A stretch of 64,000 nt of DNA. Origin: Fervidobacterium changbaicum. GTDB taxonomy: Bacteria; Thermotogota; Thermotogae; Thermotogales; Fervidobacteriaceae. The translations under genes were made by a program, and so were the position numbers. Shown here piece by piece: positions 25,600-34,726 of the stretch. The stretch is from positions 1,302,001 through 1,366,000 of the forward strand of contig NZ_CP026721.1 in NCBI RefSeq assembly GCF_004117075.1, read 5' to 3'. The notes below the pieces were generated by a model that was not told the DNA's origin, searched no databases, and worked only from the letters and a program-made list of their open reading frames with translations. How positions within the stretch are numbered: position 1 is the stretch's first letter; each line of letters starts with the position of its first letter.

Positions 25600-26808
25600 A
25601 TGTTTGAAAGAAAGGTGAACATTTACAACGTTTTTGAATTGAGATGCAAAACAACATGTTACTTTGGTGTTGGCGCATTGCAGAAGATGAAAGATATTTC
25701 CGAGTATCTTTCAGTACGTGGTTTGAAAAAAGTGATAGTTGTGACTGATCCTGTTGCCTACAAAGTAACTAGTGCGTGGGAAGTTGTTATAAAGTACTTC
25801 AAAGAATACGGTATAGAATACGTACTGTACGATAAGGTTACACCAAATCCGACAGTTGAACAGATAGACGAAGCAACGAAGCTTGGAAAGGAATTTGGAG
25901 CTCAGGTTGTGTTTGGTATAGGTGGAGGTAGCCCAATAGACACTGCAAAAAGTGTTGCAGTGCTTTTAGAATACGAAGAAAGAACAGGTGCAGAACTCTA
26001 CGAAGGAAAATTCCTTCCTGAGAAAGCTAAACCGATTATTGCAATAAACACAACGCATGGTACAGGTACGGAAGTGGACAGATTTGCTGTTGCATCGATA
26101 CTTGAAAAAGAATACAAACCTGCGATTGCGTACGATTGTATCTATCCACTATTCTCTATTGATGACCCACAGTTGATGGTCACACTTCCCTACAAACAGA
26201 CACTTTACACAACAATAGATGCGCTTAACCACATAACTGAGGCATCGACAACGCTTTCCAGGAATCCGTATTCGATATTGCTTGCAAAGGAAACAGTCAG
26301 ACTTATTGCAACATACCTACCACAAGCACTAAGTAATCCGAATGATTTAAATGCCAGATACTGGCTACTCTATGCCTCTGCAATTGCCGGTATTTCTTTC
26401 GACAACGGACTACTCCACTTCACACACGCACTTGAGCATCCACTTAGTGCAGTAAAACCAGACCTTGCACACAGACTTGGACTTGCGATGCTCCTTCCTG
26501 CAGTTGTAAAAGAAATATATCCTTCCGTTGCTGAGATACTCGCTGAAGTGTACGAACCGATAGTTCCAGGTCTTGAGGGAAAGCCAGGAGAAGCTGAAAA
26601 AATTGCAAAAGGAATTGAAGATTGGCTATTTAACATGGGTGTGACGGAAAAGCTTGAGGATGTTGGATTCAATGAAGAACATGTTGAAAAACTAACGGAT
26701 CTTGCGATGACCACACCATCTTTGGGACTATTGCTCAGCCAGGCACCTATTAAGGCGGAGAGGGAGGTTATAAGAAGAATATATAAGACTTCTCTGAAGA
26801 AAATATGA
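25600..26808 (+). CDS. Iron-containing alcohol dehydrogenase
   Basis: A 402-residue group III dehydrogenase. The NAD(P) loop is VFGIGGGSPIDTAKSVAVLL, the specificity loop INTTHGTGTEVDRFAV, and the Fe ligands lie in TIDALNHITEAST and LLHFTHALEHPLSAVKPDLAH (His-x3-His-like spacing plus a later His). It reduces aldehydes or oxidises alcohols at the end of fermentation. AAGGAGG lies nine bases before the ATG. It is monocistronic: its own strong promoter upstream, terminator downstream. The acetaldehyde or sugar-aldehyde substrate cannot be told from sequence. Confidence 0.92.
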   Translation: MFERKVNIYNVFELRCKTTCYFGVGALQKMKDISEYLSVRGLKKVIVVTDPVAYKVTSAWEVVIKYFKEYGIEYVLYDKVTPNPTVEQIDEATKLGKEFGAQVVFGIGGGSPIDTAKSVAVLLEYEERTGAELYEGKFLPEKAKPIIAINTTHGTGTEVDRFAVASILEKEYKPAIAYDCIYPLFSIDDPQLMVTLPYKQTLYTTIDALNHITEASTTLSRNPYSILLAKETVRLIATYLPQALSNPNDLNARYWLLYASAIAGISFDNGLLHFTHALEHPLSAVKPDLAHRLGLAMLLPAVVKEIYPSVAEILAEVYEPIVPGLEGKPGEAEKIAKGIEDWLFNMGVTEKLEDVGFNEEHVEKLTDLAMTTPSLGLLLSQAPIKAEREVIRRIYKTSLKKI

Positions 26809-26820
26809 AGAACAAGGAAA

Positions 26821-26857
26821 AACAAAACCGGGGAGCCACACCCGGTTTTGTTTTTTG
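26821..26857 (+). terminator. Terminator after the alcohol dehydrogenase, probably bidirectional
   Basis: AACAAAACCGGGGAGCCACA then CCCGGTTTTGTTTTTT. The stem AAAACCGGG/CCCGGTTTT is flanked by A-rich and T-rich runs, so it could also end the leftward transcripts from 28186. Confidence 0.85.
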
Positions 26858-26894
26858 TCTTACGATATTTTTTATACTCTTGATTCGAAGAATT

Positions 26895-27537
26895 CAGAGA
26901 TTTCGAAGATTCGCCTTCACTATTTCTAAGATGTAATGGCAGATATCTACAACCTCCACATAGTCTATATTTGACTTGTTTTCGTCCAATTTTGTTGATA
27001 TGAGTAACTTTTTATTTTTAACAGTTAAACTTATTCAATCGTACTTTAAGAAATGTTTCTTTAAGTCGTACGGAATTTCTTCTATAAACTCTGGTGGTTT
27101 AACAATGAAAAGTTTTGAAAAATCGTCTGTTTTAGAACTCAAAAGAGAAAAATTAGTACTACGCGGCGCGATTACGAATTCTGGTAAGCCTGTATTTAAA
27201 CCTTCTAAAAGGTAACAAAAAAATTTTTAAGATGAATTATTATCAACTGTATGAAGTTCAAAATAGAAAATCTTCTCAACCACATTTTCGGATACAAAAA
27301 TATTTCTCACCCGTATGTTTATGCCGTTAAACGCTGGGTTCATTTGTGCGATTCCGTTGATAAAGAGTGCTCGAACTCCATGTCATAACCGATGTACTTG
27401 TACCCTAAAGTTTCAACACGCATCTGAAATTCGCGATTCTTTTTAAGTTCTCTTTTTAATACCAGAAAGAAAATCAGGACAAAAAGCAGAAGAACAACCC
27501 ATATCACGTCTAAATCACCTACGAGATTCTTCATCAT
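26895..27537 (-). pseudogene. Frameshifted duplicate of the downstream membrane-anchored protein
   Basis: Three collinear pieces align with the gene at 27542-28186. The N-terminus (VIWVVLLLFVLIFFLVLKRE then RVETLGYKYIG) matches the membrane helix and RIEAQGYRYVG. After a frame change, MNPAFNGINIRVRNIFVSEN and IFYFELHTVDNN match LNPYFKWKKLMVKNI and LFFELTVTAEN. After another change, EEIPYDLKKHFLKYD, a stop, then ISLTVKNKKLLIST match ENIPEDLKQQILRYKRISV. With at least two frameshifts and one stop it is a decayed tandem copy, four bases from the intact gene. The first 65 codons are still open. Confidence 0.8.
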
Positions 27538-27541
27538 TTGC

Positions 27542-28186
27542 CTAATCGTACATCCGCAAAATATCTAAGATTTCCTGGCAAATGTTCAATGCCCTAAACA
27601 GGTCTTCGTGTCTTTCGTACTCCTTGGTAATCAGAAGACTGCCTTTTGTGAGTATAACTGAGATGCGTTTGTACCTGAGAATTTGCTGTTTTAAGTCTTC
27701 GGGAATATTTTCGCTCGCCTCTGTGGGGATGACCTTGTAGCTCCTATCAAAAGCGGCTTTCGATTTTGAAAACAACGCTGAAAGCGGTGGACGGGGAACT
27801 ACTGAGCAGTCTGGGAGTTGGGAGGTGAAGTTTTCGTGCAAAAGGCACAGGTACTTTTTGCGATAATTTTCCGCAGTTACGGTCAGTTCGAAGAAGAGGA
27901 CTTGACTATCTTGGTCTGGGAACGTGGATATGTTCTTCACCATCAATTTCTTCCATTTAAAATACGGGTTGAGCTTTGCAAATTTCTTTGAAAATTCTTT
28001 TTCGAAAGCTATATCCTTAGGTCCAACGTATCGGTATCCTTGTGCTTCAATGCGATTTTTTAATTGTTTATCTCTTTCCTTTCTTTCCCTTGTGTATCGG
28101 ACGACTATCGCAAGTACGAAAAGATCTACGAGCACAACGATAAGTATTACCGTTAATACCATTGGATTCATCGCTTCCATCCCCAT
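27542..28186 (-). CDS. Membrane-anchored protein of unknown function
   Basis: 214 residues. One N-terminal membrane helix (VLTVILIVVLVDLFVLAIVV) is followed by a basic stretch RYTRERKERDKQLKNRIEAQ and GYRYVG, then a cytoplasmic or surface alpha/beta domain with VLFFELTVTAENYRKKYLCL and a C-terminal helix ICQEILDILRMYD. I do not recognise it. The start (28186) is two bases after the stop of the CYTH-fusion gene, with only a weak GAAGAAG site, suggesting coupling. Its frameshifted copy lies directly downstream, showing a past tandem duplication. Confidence 0.6.
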   Translation of the reverse strand: MGMEAMNPMVLTVILIVVLVDLFVLAIVVRYTRERKERDKQLKNRIEAQGYRYVGPKDIAFEKEFSKKFAKLNPYFKWKKLMVKNISTFPDQDSQVLFFELTVTAENYRKKYLCLLHENFTSQLPDCSVVPRPPLSALFSKSKAAFDRSYKVIPTEASENIPEDLKQQILRYKRISVILTKGSLLITKEYERHEDLFRALNICQEILDILRMYD

Positions 28187-28188
28187 TT

Positions 28189-29298
28189 TCAGTCTTCTTC
28201 TTTTCGCCTCTTTCCAGTTATGTGTTCCACCACCAATTTTACCACAGTTGTATTTGCACACTCGCGTTCTAATTCTTCGATGTTTGGTTGTGAAAATCTC
28301 TCGTAAAGTTGTGGCGCGTATTTATGGATAAGTTCCAAGAGCGCCATTTTCTTTTCTCCACCCTCGATTATTCTTGCTTGCCCAAAAGCGATGACACTAT
28401 CGTAAGCTGTTGATAATTTATCTGGCAATAGCTTAGATTTCGTGACGACAGAAAAACTTGCGTTCTTTTGAAAAGAAATATTGTCGAGCTTTTTACCAAC
28501 ACTTGCGCAGTGGAAATATATGGCACCGTCTTTGTATACATAGTTGACAGGTACGGCGTACGGGTACTTCCCATCCCAAGTTGCTAAAAATCCATATTCT
28601 CCGATTTTCAAAAGCTCTATCGCCTCTTTGGTAGATAGTTCTCTATCCTTTCTTCTCATCTTAGCAAACACAGCAATACCTAAGATTTGCTTAACGCAAT
28701 TGATTAAAACCCTTGGTGGGAGCTGACTGACGATTGCGATATTTCTATTTGTATAAAGCTTGAACCCATCCATGTTCAGCCCACAACCCAGTTCGTAGGC
28801 CTGCTCGTATTTTTCAAAAGCCTCGCTTTCGTTTTTGAGTTCGACTTCGACCATGTATTTGACCTCAACGTTGTACGGCACATCCAATTCAATAAACTCA
28901 TCAAGCACGACTTCTGCGGGGGTTTCGGAAATAAAGTATCTCACCTTTGCAGTGACAGGACTTTCGGATAGTCTTTTGAAAAATTCATCCCAAAATTCAT
29001 CCGTTTGATTTTCAACGACGTCGGTTAATTCAAATTCTTTCTCCGCTCTTTTAAATCCCTCAGACAATTCCGATTTGAAAGCGATGATCCAACTCTCTTT
29101 TCCTGATTCATCGACGGTGTAGCGCACTCTACATTCCTGATGTGGCATATCTTCCAAGTTACGAAGTAGTGCTAAAAAAGAGCAGTCCAGCAGATACCAC
29201 TGGACTACTCCAAGCTTTTGTTTTGAAATTGACCTTAGTTTTTGAGCTTTCTCCTCATTGATGAGGTACTTCTTTTCACGTTCAATTCCGTCGTTCAT
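28189..29298 (-). CDS. Fusion of a CYTH domain and a NimA/PNPOx-like flavin split-barrel domain
   Basis: 369 residues in one frame. Residues 1-205 are CYTH-like: ExExK is Glu6, Glu8, Lys10 (EREKK), followed by alternating charged strands (ECRVRYTVDE, WIIAFKSE, FKRAEKEFEL, EVVLDEFIEL) expected of the triphosphate tunnel. Residues about 214-369 are a flavin-binding split barrel: MRRKDRELSTKEAIELLKIG, YGFLATWDGKYPYAVPVNYV, IYFHCASVGKKLDNI. That part alone would be a NimA-type pyridoxamine-phosphate-oxidase-like protein. No ribosome binding site precedes the internal Met214, so it appears translated as one chain. AGGAG precedes the ATG. The function of the pair is unknown. Confidence 0.75.
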   Translation of the reverse strand: MNDGIEREKKYLINEEKAQKLRSISKQKLGVVQWYLLDCSFLALLRNLEDMPHQECRVRYTVDESGKESWIIAFKSELSEGFKRAEKEFELTDVVENQTDEFWDEFFKRLSESPVTAKVRYFISETPAEVVLDEFIELDVPYNVEVKYMVEVELKNESEAFEKYEQAYELGCGLNMDGFKLYTNRNIAIVSQLPPRVLINCVKQILGIAVFAKMRRKDRELSTKEAIELLKIGEYGFLATWDGKYPYAVPVNYVYKDGAIYFHCASVGKKLDNISFQKNASFSVVTKSKLLPDKLSTAYDSVIAFGQARIIEGGEKKMALLELIHKYAPQLYERFSQPNIEELERECANTTVVKLVVEHITGKRRKEED

Positions 29299-29319
29299 AT
29301 ATAAACGCTCCTAATAAAG

Positions 29320-29526
29320 TCACATAATCGTTGCTGATTCGACGGGATAGTCGATTTCTTCGAGCTTTTGGACAACTTTTTCGATGTTGTTCGTTTCTAT
29401 GATAATCTCCTTTTGCGCAACTCTGATTTCGAAATCGTTTTCTCCGATTTCTTCGAGCGCCTTTGCTATTCTCATCTTACAGTGGTTGCATGAGATGTCT
29501 GGGACTTTCAATAAATACTGTGCCAT
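29320..29526 (-). CDS. Heavy-metal-associated (CopZ-like) chaperone
   Basis: A 68-residue HMA domain protein. The metal site is ISCNHC (CxxC) in VPDISCNHCKMRIAKALEEI, followed by the usual beta-alpha-beta ending IEKVVQKLEEIDYPVES. The residue before CxxC is IleSer where copper chaperones have MetThr, a mild variation. ATG at 29526 follows GGAGGGG. It lies 14 bp after copA, so it likely hands Cu(I) to the pump or buffers it. Confidence 0.85.
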   Translation of the reverse strand: MAQYLLKVPDISCNHCKMRIAKALEEIGENDFEIRVAQKEIIIETNNIEKVVQKLEEIDYPVESATIM

Positions 29527-29540
29527 TTTTACCCCTCCTT

Positions 29541-31772
29541 TTAAGTGTTCTTTGCATTTTTTGAGCGTCCGAAAATATAAGAACAACAAGATGAAGTGTT
29601 TACGAAGTTTTCAAATTTTTGGAATTTCTTTCTGATGTTCATAGAATTCAAAATAACCGTTATCGAACTCATCGCCATGGCACCTTCTGCGATAGCTGGG
29701 TGCAAAAGCCCCATCATCGCAAGTGGGATGGCAATTATGTTGTACAAGAACGCAAAAAGAAGGTTTGTCCTTATCGCACTGAATGTTACTTTTGAAATGG
29801 ATATCACATCGGCTATCTTCGATATACCACCTTTGGTCAATATTATATCAGCGCTATCTATGGCCAAATCGCTTCCACTTCCGATGGCAATCCCAATATC
29901 GGCTGCCTTCAAAGCGGCAGCATCGTTGATACCATCACCAACCATGATTACCTTCTTGCCTGTTGATTGGTACTTCCTCACGATGTCCATCTTTTCTTCA
30001 GGTTTTACACTTGCGTAAACTTCATCTACACCAACGATTTTTGCTACGTGATTTGCCGTTTTCTCGTTATCACCGGTCACCATCACAGGTATTATACCAT
30101 GCGATCTTAACCTACGAATCGCTTCTTTCGCATCTTCTCTTACGGTATCCTCCAACGCAAAGAAACCAATTACATCACCATTTTTGTGTACTTCAACTAT
30201 CGACATACCTTTGGATGTGTACTCTTCGTACATCGAAGAGTCCCTTGGCTTTCCAATCAAGTATTCATCAAAACCTATCCTCGCTTTTAAACCTCTGCCG
30301 TGTATCTCTTCGAATTCTTCAACTGCTTGATGTGTATCGTACCCATCCAAGTACTCCGCAATAGCTTTCGAGAGTGGATGGGCCGATAATTTAGTTACAT
30401 GTTTTATCTTTGGCTTTTCTTCTTCCGGTATATTTTGCACCACTACGCGTGGCTTACCGTACGTTATCGTACCAGTCTTATCAAGCAGCACGTATCCAAC
30501 GCTTTTTACCGTCTGAATTGCCTCGGCATTCCTTATCAAAAGCCCTTTCTTGGCTGCGAGTGAAGTTCCCACTATCAAAGCCATTGGCGTTGCCAAACCG
30601 AGTGCGCAAGGACATGCTATCACAACAGTTGTTAAAAAAACAAATACTGCAAACGAAGGTCTATCAGCTGTATGCAACGACCATGGAAGTACCATTCGGA
30701 TGGAGTGTGTTAAGTTGTTTAAGTAATCAAAATTGAAATACCAAAAGGCAGCGCTTAACAATGCCAAAAAGATGATTGTGGGAACAAAGTAATTCGTTAT
30801 GGTGTCTGCAAGCTGTTGTATGGGAACTTTGGCACCTTGGGCTTCTTGGACGAGCGAGAGCATTTTCGACAAAAATGCGTCCTCGCCAACTCTTGTGACT
30901 CTTAACTTGATTGCTCCTGTTAAATTCAAAGCACCACCGACTACTTCATCATTGATACCCTTTTCAACTGGAACTGACTCGCCTGTTATCATCGATTCAT
31001 CTATCAAAGAAAAGCCTTCGATTATTATTCCATCGGCTGGTATTCTCTCACCGGGCTTCACAAAAACCACGTGTCCTTGCTTGACTGCATCGATTGGAAC
31101 CAGAAATTCTCCTTTATCCGTAACGATTCTCGCTTCTTTTGATTGAAGTGCGAGCAACTCTTTAACTTGCTTTGATGCCTTATCTCTTAGTGAAGATTCG
31201 ATGTATCTCCCAACAAGGTGCAACGAAACAATCATCGCACCTATCGTACCAAACGGATGCACATCTACACCAAAGTAGGTGATTACATTAGTTAGCCAAG
31301 CAGTTACTGCACCGAAGAATATCAATGTGTCCATGTTAGAATGCTTATGCAAAAGTGCAATTGTTGCACCTCGTATGGTATCCCTTCCTGCGTAAAATAT
31401 AACGATTGCAGAAAATATAAGCTCGATTTCTTTGAAAAACGGGATATGTTCTCCAGCCATGTGAAGAAGCATAAGTACCATAAGCGGAATGGTTACAAAC
31501 AGAGCGGTAAATGTATTATGCTTAATTCTTCTGAGCCTTTTTTCTTCGATAGCTTCAATTGGTTCATTTGAAATCCCATATCCTACGCTTTCCACAGCTT
31601 TTTGAAAAACATCGTCTGAGACCTCTTTTTCCGTTATCACAAAAGCTGTATTCGTAGCCAAATTCACCGCAGCGAATTTAACTCCATCGATTTTCAAGAG
31701 TGATTTTTCCACTATCCGAGCACAATTTGCACAAGTCATCCCGGTAATTTTTAAGCTTTTCTTTTGCTCCAT
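29541..31772 (-). CDS. copA: Copper-exporting P1B-type ATPase
   Basis: A 743-residue pump. In order: one N-terminal HMA domain (GMTCANCARIVEKSLL), eight membrane helices, actuator motif MITGESVPVEKG, the ion-binding VIACPCALGLATPMAL (CPC), phosphorylation site LLDKTGTITYGKP, HP motif SAHPLSKAIAEYL and hinge MVGDGINDAAALKAADIGIA. CPC with an HMA CxxC indicates Cu(I)/Ag(I) export. I placed the start at ATG 31772 because GGGTGA lies eight bases upstream and the HMA follows; longer in-frame starts lack support. A promoter is seen at 31858-31885. A CopZ-like gene follows. Confidence 0.95.
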   Translation of the reverse strand: MEQKKSLKITGMTCANCARIVEKSLLKIDGVKFAAVNLATNTAFVITEKEVSDDVFQKAVESVGYGISNEPIEAIEEKRLRRIKHNTFTALFVTIPLMVLMLLHMAGEHIPFFKEIELIFSAIVIFYAGRDTIRGATIALLHKHSNMDTLIFFGAVTAWLTNVITYFGVDVHPFGTIGAMIVSLHLVGRYIESSLRDKASKQVKELLALQSKEARIVTDKGEFLVPIDAVKQGHVVFVKPGERIPADGIIIEGFSLIDESMITGESVPVEKGINDEVVGGALNLTGAIKLRVTRVGEDAFLSKMLSLVQEAQGAKVPIQQLADTITNYFVPTIIFLALLSAAFWYFNFDYLNNLTHSIRMVLPWSLHTADRPSFAVFVFLTTVVIACPCALGLATPMALIVGTSLAAKKGLLIRNAEAIQTVKSVGYVLLDKTGTITYGKPRVVVQNIPEEEKPKIKHVTKLSAHPLSKAIAEYLDGYDTHQAVEEFEEIHGRGLKARIGFDEYLIGKPRDSSMYEEYTSKGMSIVEVHKNGDVIGFFALEDTVREDAKEAIRRLRSHGIIPVMVTGDNEKTANHVAKIVGVDEVYASVKPEEKMDIVRKYQSTGKKVIMVGDGINDAAALKAADIGIAIGSGSDLAIDSADIILTKGGISKIADVISISKVTFSAIRTNLLFAFLYNIIAIPLAMMGLLHPAIAEGAMAMSSITVILNSMNIRKKFQKFENFVNTSSCCSYIFGRSKNAKNT

Positions 31773-31857
31773 TTCTCTGCTCACCCGCCAGGAAGAACGA
31801 TATGATTGTCTAAGACAACTAAAAGCAGTAAGAAGCCGCTTTTTTAATCCCAATAAC

Positions 31858-31885
31858 ATTTTATCAGTTTTCTCACATAAGTCAA
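31858..31885 (-). promoter_or_regulatory. Promoter of the copA operon
   Basis: On the minus strand TTGACT (31880-31885), 16 bases, TAAAAT (31858-31863), about 85 bases before the copA start. Confidence 0.65.
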
Positions 31886-31903
31886 TAAGTACAGACTAAG
31901 TAC
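31886..31903. repeat. Direct repeat TAAGTAC-N4-TAAGTAC upstream of the copA promoter
   Basis: Two identical 7-bp words (31886-31892 and 31897-31903) start 11 bases apart, one helical turn, directly upstream of the -35 box. It could be an activator site; it does not match CsoR or CopY boxes that I know. Confidence 0.4.
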
Positions 31904-31973
31904 TTGTGTAAAATAAAAATCGGCTTGTGGATTGAAAAACGTAGATTTCCAAGATTTAAGAAAGCTTTCAAGG

Positions 31974-33641
31974 TCAGACCTTCAAATTCGAGGCGAGGTA
32001 GAAATAAAGTCCGTTGTTTTTTGCGTGGTACATGGCTACGTCTGCCATCAACAGCAGATCACCGAATGACTTTGCATCTTTAGGGTAAATCGATATACCA
32101 AAGTTAGCAGAGACAGTTATTATATTACCTTCACAATCGATAGGTTTTTCGATCTCTTTGATAACTCTTTCAATGAATTGTAGGTATTCTTTGCAATCGT
32201 AGAGCAGATAAACGAACTCATCACCACCAACTCTGGCAACGAAGTCACTTTTTCGAGCAACCGAAATCAGCCTATGACCTATTATAGAGACAGCACAATC
32301 TCCGACCTTGTGTCCGAATCTATCGTTAACGGGTTTGAAATTTTTCAAATCCACATAAATTACGCACACCTGCTTTCCTTCCCTATCTGCAAGTGCGAGC
32401 ATTCTGTTAGCTTCGGTTTCAAGAGCCCTTCTGTTTGGAAGGTCTGTGAGAGGGTCCCTTAATGAAATGTATTCAAGGTATTCTTTTTGTTTTTGGAGCT
32501 CTTCTTCGAGCTTGATTCTTTCAAATATAACCCCTATTTGGTTTGCAAAGACCGTTGCGATTTTTACAGAAAACCGATCGAACGCTTTTTCGCTTTCGAA
32601 GTTGTCAAGATTCAGGAAAGCCACGATTTCGTCTTTTACAATTATGGGGACAGATAGCATAGCTTTAATCTCTGAAACTCTTCCGTATTTAACGAGGATC
32701 TCCAACCGTTCATCTGCGATTTTTGCGGAGTCAAAACTGTCAAGGCGTGTGAGGACCTTTACTCGTTCATCCATACTTTGTGCGAGTTCCTCGGGTCTAA
32801 ATTTCACCTTCGACAGTTGAGAATAGTCGTAGCCTACGCATGCTGCAAATTCGTAGAACTCATCATTTTTCACCAGTACCGAGCCGGCTTGGGCACCTGG
32901 GATTATTTCAACGGCCTTTTCAAGTATGAATTGGTAAGATGGCACTAATATACCTTTTAGTAGTCCCTGAGACAGTTCCGCGATTGCTTCAAGTGATTTG
33001 CTAAGGATTTCTTCCGTCTTGAGTAACCTTTGAGTTTGCACTGTGTTCATTAGCAAAACTACCAAGAACAAAAGAACTATTAAAGTCAAAAGGAATGAAA
33101 TCTCTTTTGTTGATAGAGGTCGTTCGAACTTAAGACCGTAGACAAAATCCTTTGAGAATTCCCTCTTATCGGTAACTATCCTCACACCTTTGATTTGATA
33201 TTTTTCCAAAATACCTTCTGGATTAATTTTTACAAGTGCTGTTTTGTCGGGTATGTATTTTTCAAAAAATGAATCGGTAATCTTGAATCTAAAAACAAGT
33301 AAACCATCTTCGGACGTGATTTCGTAGAAATCTTTCGGAGGATTAACGGAAACAAACTCAATGCTGACAACATAAGGATTGTCTTTCTTTATCATTTTGT
33401 TCACATTCTCGATGAATTCTTTATCGTTTTTTAGAATCGCTTCGTATAATTCAGTCCATTGAAAATAAGAAAACGATAAAACCCTCGCTTCGTTTTCTAT
33501 AGCCAACTTAGCAATTTTTCTTATGCTATCATCCTCTGTTCGGATGTAGACATTCAGCATTAGAACAAGTGCAGCAACGCTTATTAAAATAAGAAGCACA
33601 TATCTCCAATTCCTGAGGTATTCAAACATAGCTTTGAACAT
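31974..33641 (-). CDS. Membrane-bound diguanylate cyclase (CHASE4-like sensor, GAF, GGDEF)
   Basis: 555 residues. A membrane helix at 13-32, an extracytoplasmic sensor (about 33-180, starting RKIAKLAIENEARVLSFSYF and WTELY, like CHASE4), a second helix at about 182-204, a GAF domain (about 230-390) and a C-terminal GGDEF domain with RDPLTDLPNRRALE, VDLKNFKPVNDRFGH and the active VARVGGDEFVYLL. RKSD five residues before GGDEF is an RxxD product-inhibition site. It would make cyclic di-GMP in response to an external cue. It starts close behind GGGGTGAG; a TGTTATAAT -10 element lies upstream. Confidence 0.9.
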   Translation of the reverse strand: MFKAMFEYLRNWRYVLLILISVAALVLMLNVYIRTEDDSIRKIAKLAIENEARVLSFSYFQWTELYEAILKNDKEFIENVNKMIKKDNPYVVSIEFVSVNPPKDFYEITSEDGLLVFRFKITDSFFEKYIPDKTALVKINPEGILEKYQIKGVRIVTDKREFSKDFVYGLKFERPLSTKEISFLLTLIVLLFLVVLLMNTVQTQRLLKTEEILSKSLEAIAELSQGLLKGILVPSYQFILEKAVEIIPGAQAGSVLVKNDEFYEFAACVGYDYSQLSKVKFRPEELAQSMDERVKVLTRLDSFDSAKIADERLEILVKYGRVSEIKAMLSVPIIVKDEIVAFLNLDNFESEKAFDRFSVKIATVFANQIGVIFERIKLEEELQKQKEYLEYISLRDPLTDLPNRRALETEANRMLALADREGKQVCVIYVDLKNFKPVNDRFGHKVGDCAVSIIGHRLISVARKSDFVARVGGDEFVYLLYDCKEYLQFIERVIKEIEKPIDCEGNIITVSANFGISIYPKDAKSFGDLLLMADVAMYHAKNNGLYFYLASNLKV

Positions 33642-33670
33642 CTCACCCCGGGTTTTTGATTTTCAGTGAA

Positions 33671-33679
33671 ATTATAACA
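33671..33679 (-). promoter_or_regulatory. Extended -10 element of the diguanylate cyclase gene
   Basis: On the minus strand TGTTATAAT, 30 bases before the start codon. No clear -35 box. Confidence 0.45.
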
Positions 33680-33739
33680 CGTTTTGTGATTTTTTTGATA
33701 AAATAAATTCAGATAGCTTAACTAAAGAGGTGAGAAAAG

Positions 33740-34669
33740 ATGATCTTCACTTTAACTATGAATCCCTGTCTTGATAGGTATGTTTACGTTGATGAGCTTG
33801 TTGTTGACGATACTATCCGGGCAAAAAAGGTTGTCGATTACCCTGCGGGGAAAGGTATCGATGTCTCGCGTGTGATCAGGGAACTCGGAGGGGTATCTAT
33901 AGCTATCGCACTTGTTGGGGGTGAAAACGGAAGAAGGCTCGAAGAGATGCTTGATAAAGAAGGGGTCATATACTCATCGATCCGAGTTCCGCAAGAAACG
34001 AGGATGAATATTATATTGGAAACAAGCAAAGGGCAATACAGGATAAGTATGCCTGGAGAAAAGATAAGTGCGAAAAAGCTCCAAATTGTTCTCGAGGTGC
34101 TCAACGCTCTGGTGCGTGAAGGCGACGTAGTTGTTGTGTCTGGTAGTCTTCCAAAAGGTGTTGCCGCAGAATTCTATACAGGAATAATATTCTCCCTAAA
34201 ACAGTGGGGCGCAACAGTTTACTTTGACGCAGATGGAGATAAATTGAAAGCCGGTTTGATAGGCCAGCCTGACTACATCAAACCAAATCTGCATGAATTC
34301 CAAAGACTAACAGGAAAACATGTATCATCACGTGAAGAGATCATATCAGAAGCTAAGAAAGTGATAGAAATCCACGAACTGAAGGGTATACTTCTAACAC
34401 TTGGAGGCGAAGGGGCATATTTTATTTCTCAAGAAAAGGTGCTTTACACCAAGACAATAAAGGTGCCTGTAAAAAGTGCCGTTGGTGCTGGCGATTCGTT
34501 CCTTGCAGGTTTTGTACTAAAAAAGACTGAAGGAGCAACTGATGAAGAAGCGTTGCGGTGGGCAAATGCAGCGGGAACAGCCGCTGTAATGACGCCGGGT
34601 ACAAGGCTGTGCAGAAAGGCGGATGTGGAGAGGCTCATTGAAAAGGTTGAGGTTGAAAGAATAGCTTAA
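33740..34669 (+). CDS. PfkB-family kinase, 1-phosphofructokinase-like
   Basis: A 309-residue ribokinase-fold sugar kinase. MIFTLTMNPCLDRYVYVDEL and the YPAGKGIDVSRVIRELGG region are typical of the FruK/LacC branch (NPalD..v.......G.K.NGKGiNvA/VSrvL..LG). VVSGSLPKG and the catalytic SAVGAGDSFLAGFVL (GAGD with Asp base) are present. It would phosphorylate fructose-1-phosphate or tagatose-6-phosphate; no PTS gene is adjacent to choose. GAGGTGAG precedes the ATG. It is transcribed alone and ends at a terminator shared with the convergent GH130 gene. Confidence 0.88.
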   Translation: MIFTLTMNPCLDRYVYVDELVVDDTIRAKKVVDYPAGKGIDVSRVIRELGGVSIAIALVGGENGRRLEEMLDKEGVIYSSIRVPQETRMNIILETSKGQYRISMPGEKISAKKLQIVLEVLNALVREGDVVVVSGSLPKGVAAEFYTGIIFSLKQWGATVYFDADGDKLKAGLIGQPDYIKPNLHEFQRLTGKHVSSREEIISEAKKVIEIHELKGILLTLGGEGAYFISQEKVLYTKTIKVPVKSAVGAGDSFLAGFVLKKTEGATDEEALRWANAAGTAAVMTPGTRLCRKADVERLIEKVEVERIA

Positions 34670-34687
34670 ACTTTGCGAGAGCAAAAA

Positions 34688-34713
34688 AAGAAGGGGATTT
34701 TTCCCCTTCTTAT
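34688..34713 (+). terminator. Bidirectional terminator between the PfkB and GH130 genes
   Basis: AAGAAGGGGATTTTTCCCCT then TCTT: a 10-bp stem with T4 loop, flanked by A-run upstream and T-rich sequence downstream, serving both convergent genes. Confidence 0.85.
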
Positions 34714-34726
34714 TCAAGGTTTTACC

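Noticed and set aside
26976-27215. Plus-strand open frame of 79 codons
   Set aside because: Antisense to the frameshifted duplicate, whose similarity to the neighbouring gene explains the open sequence.
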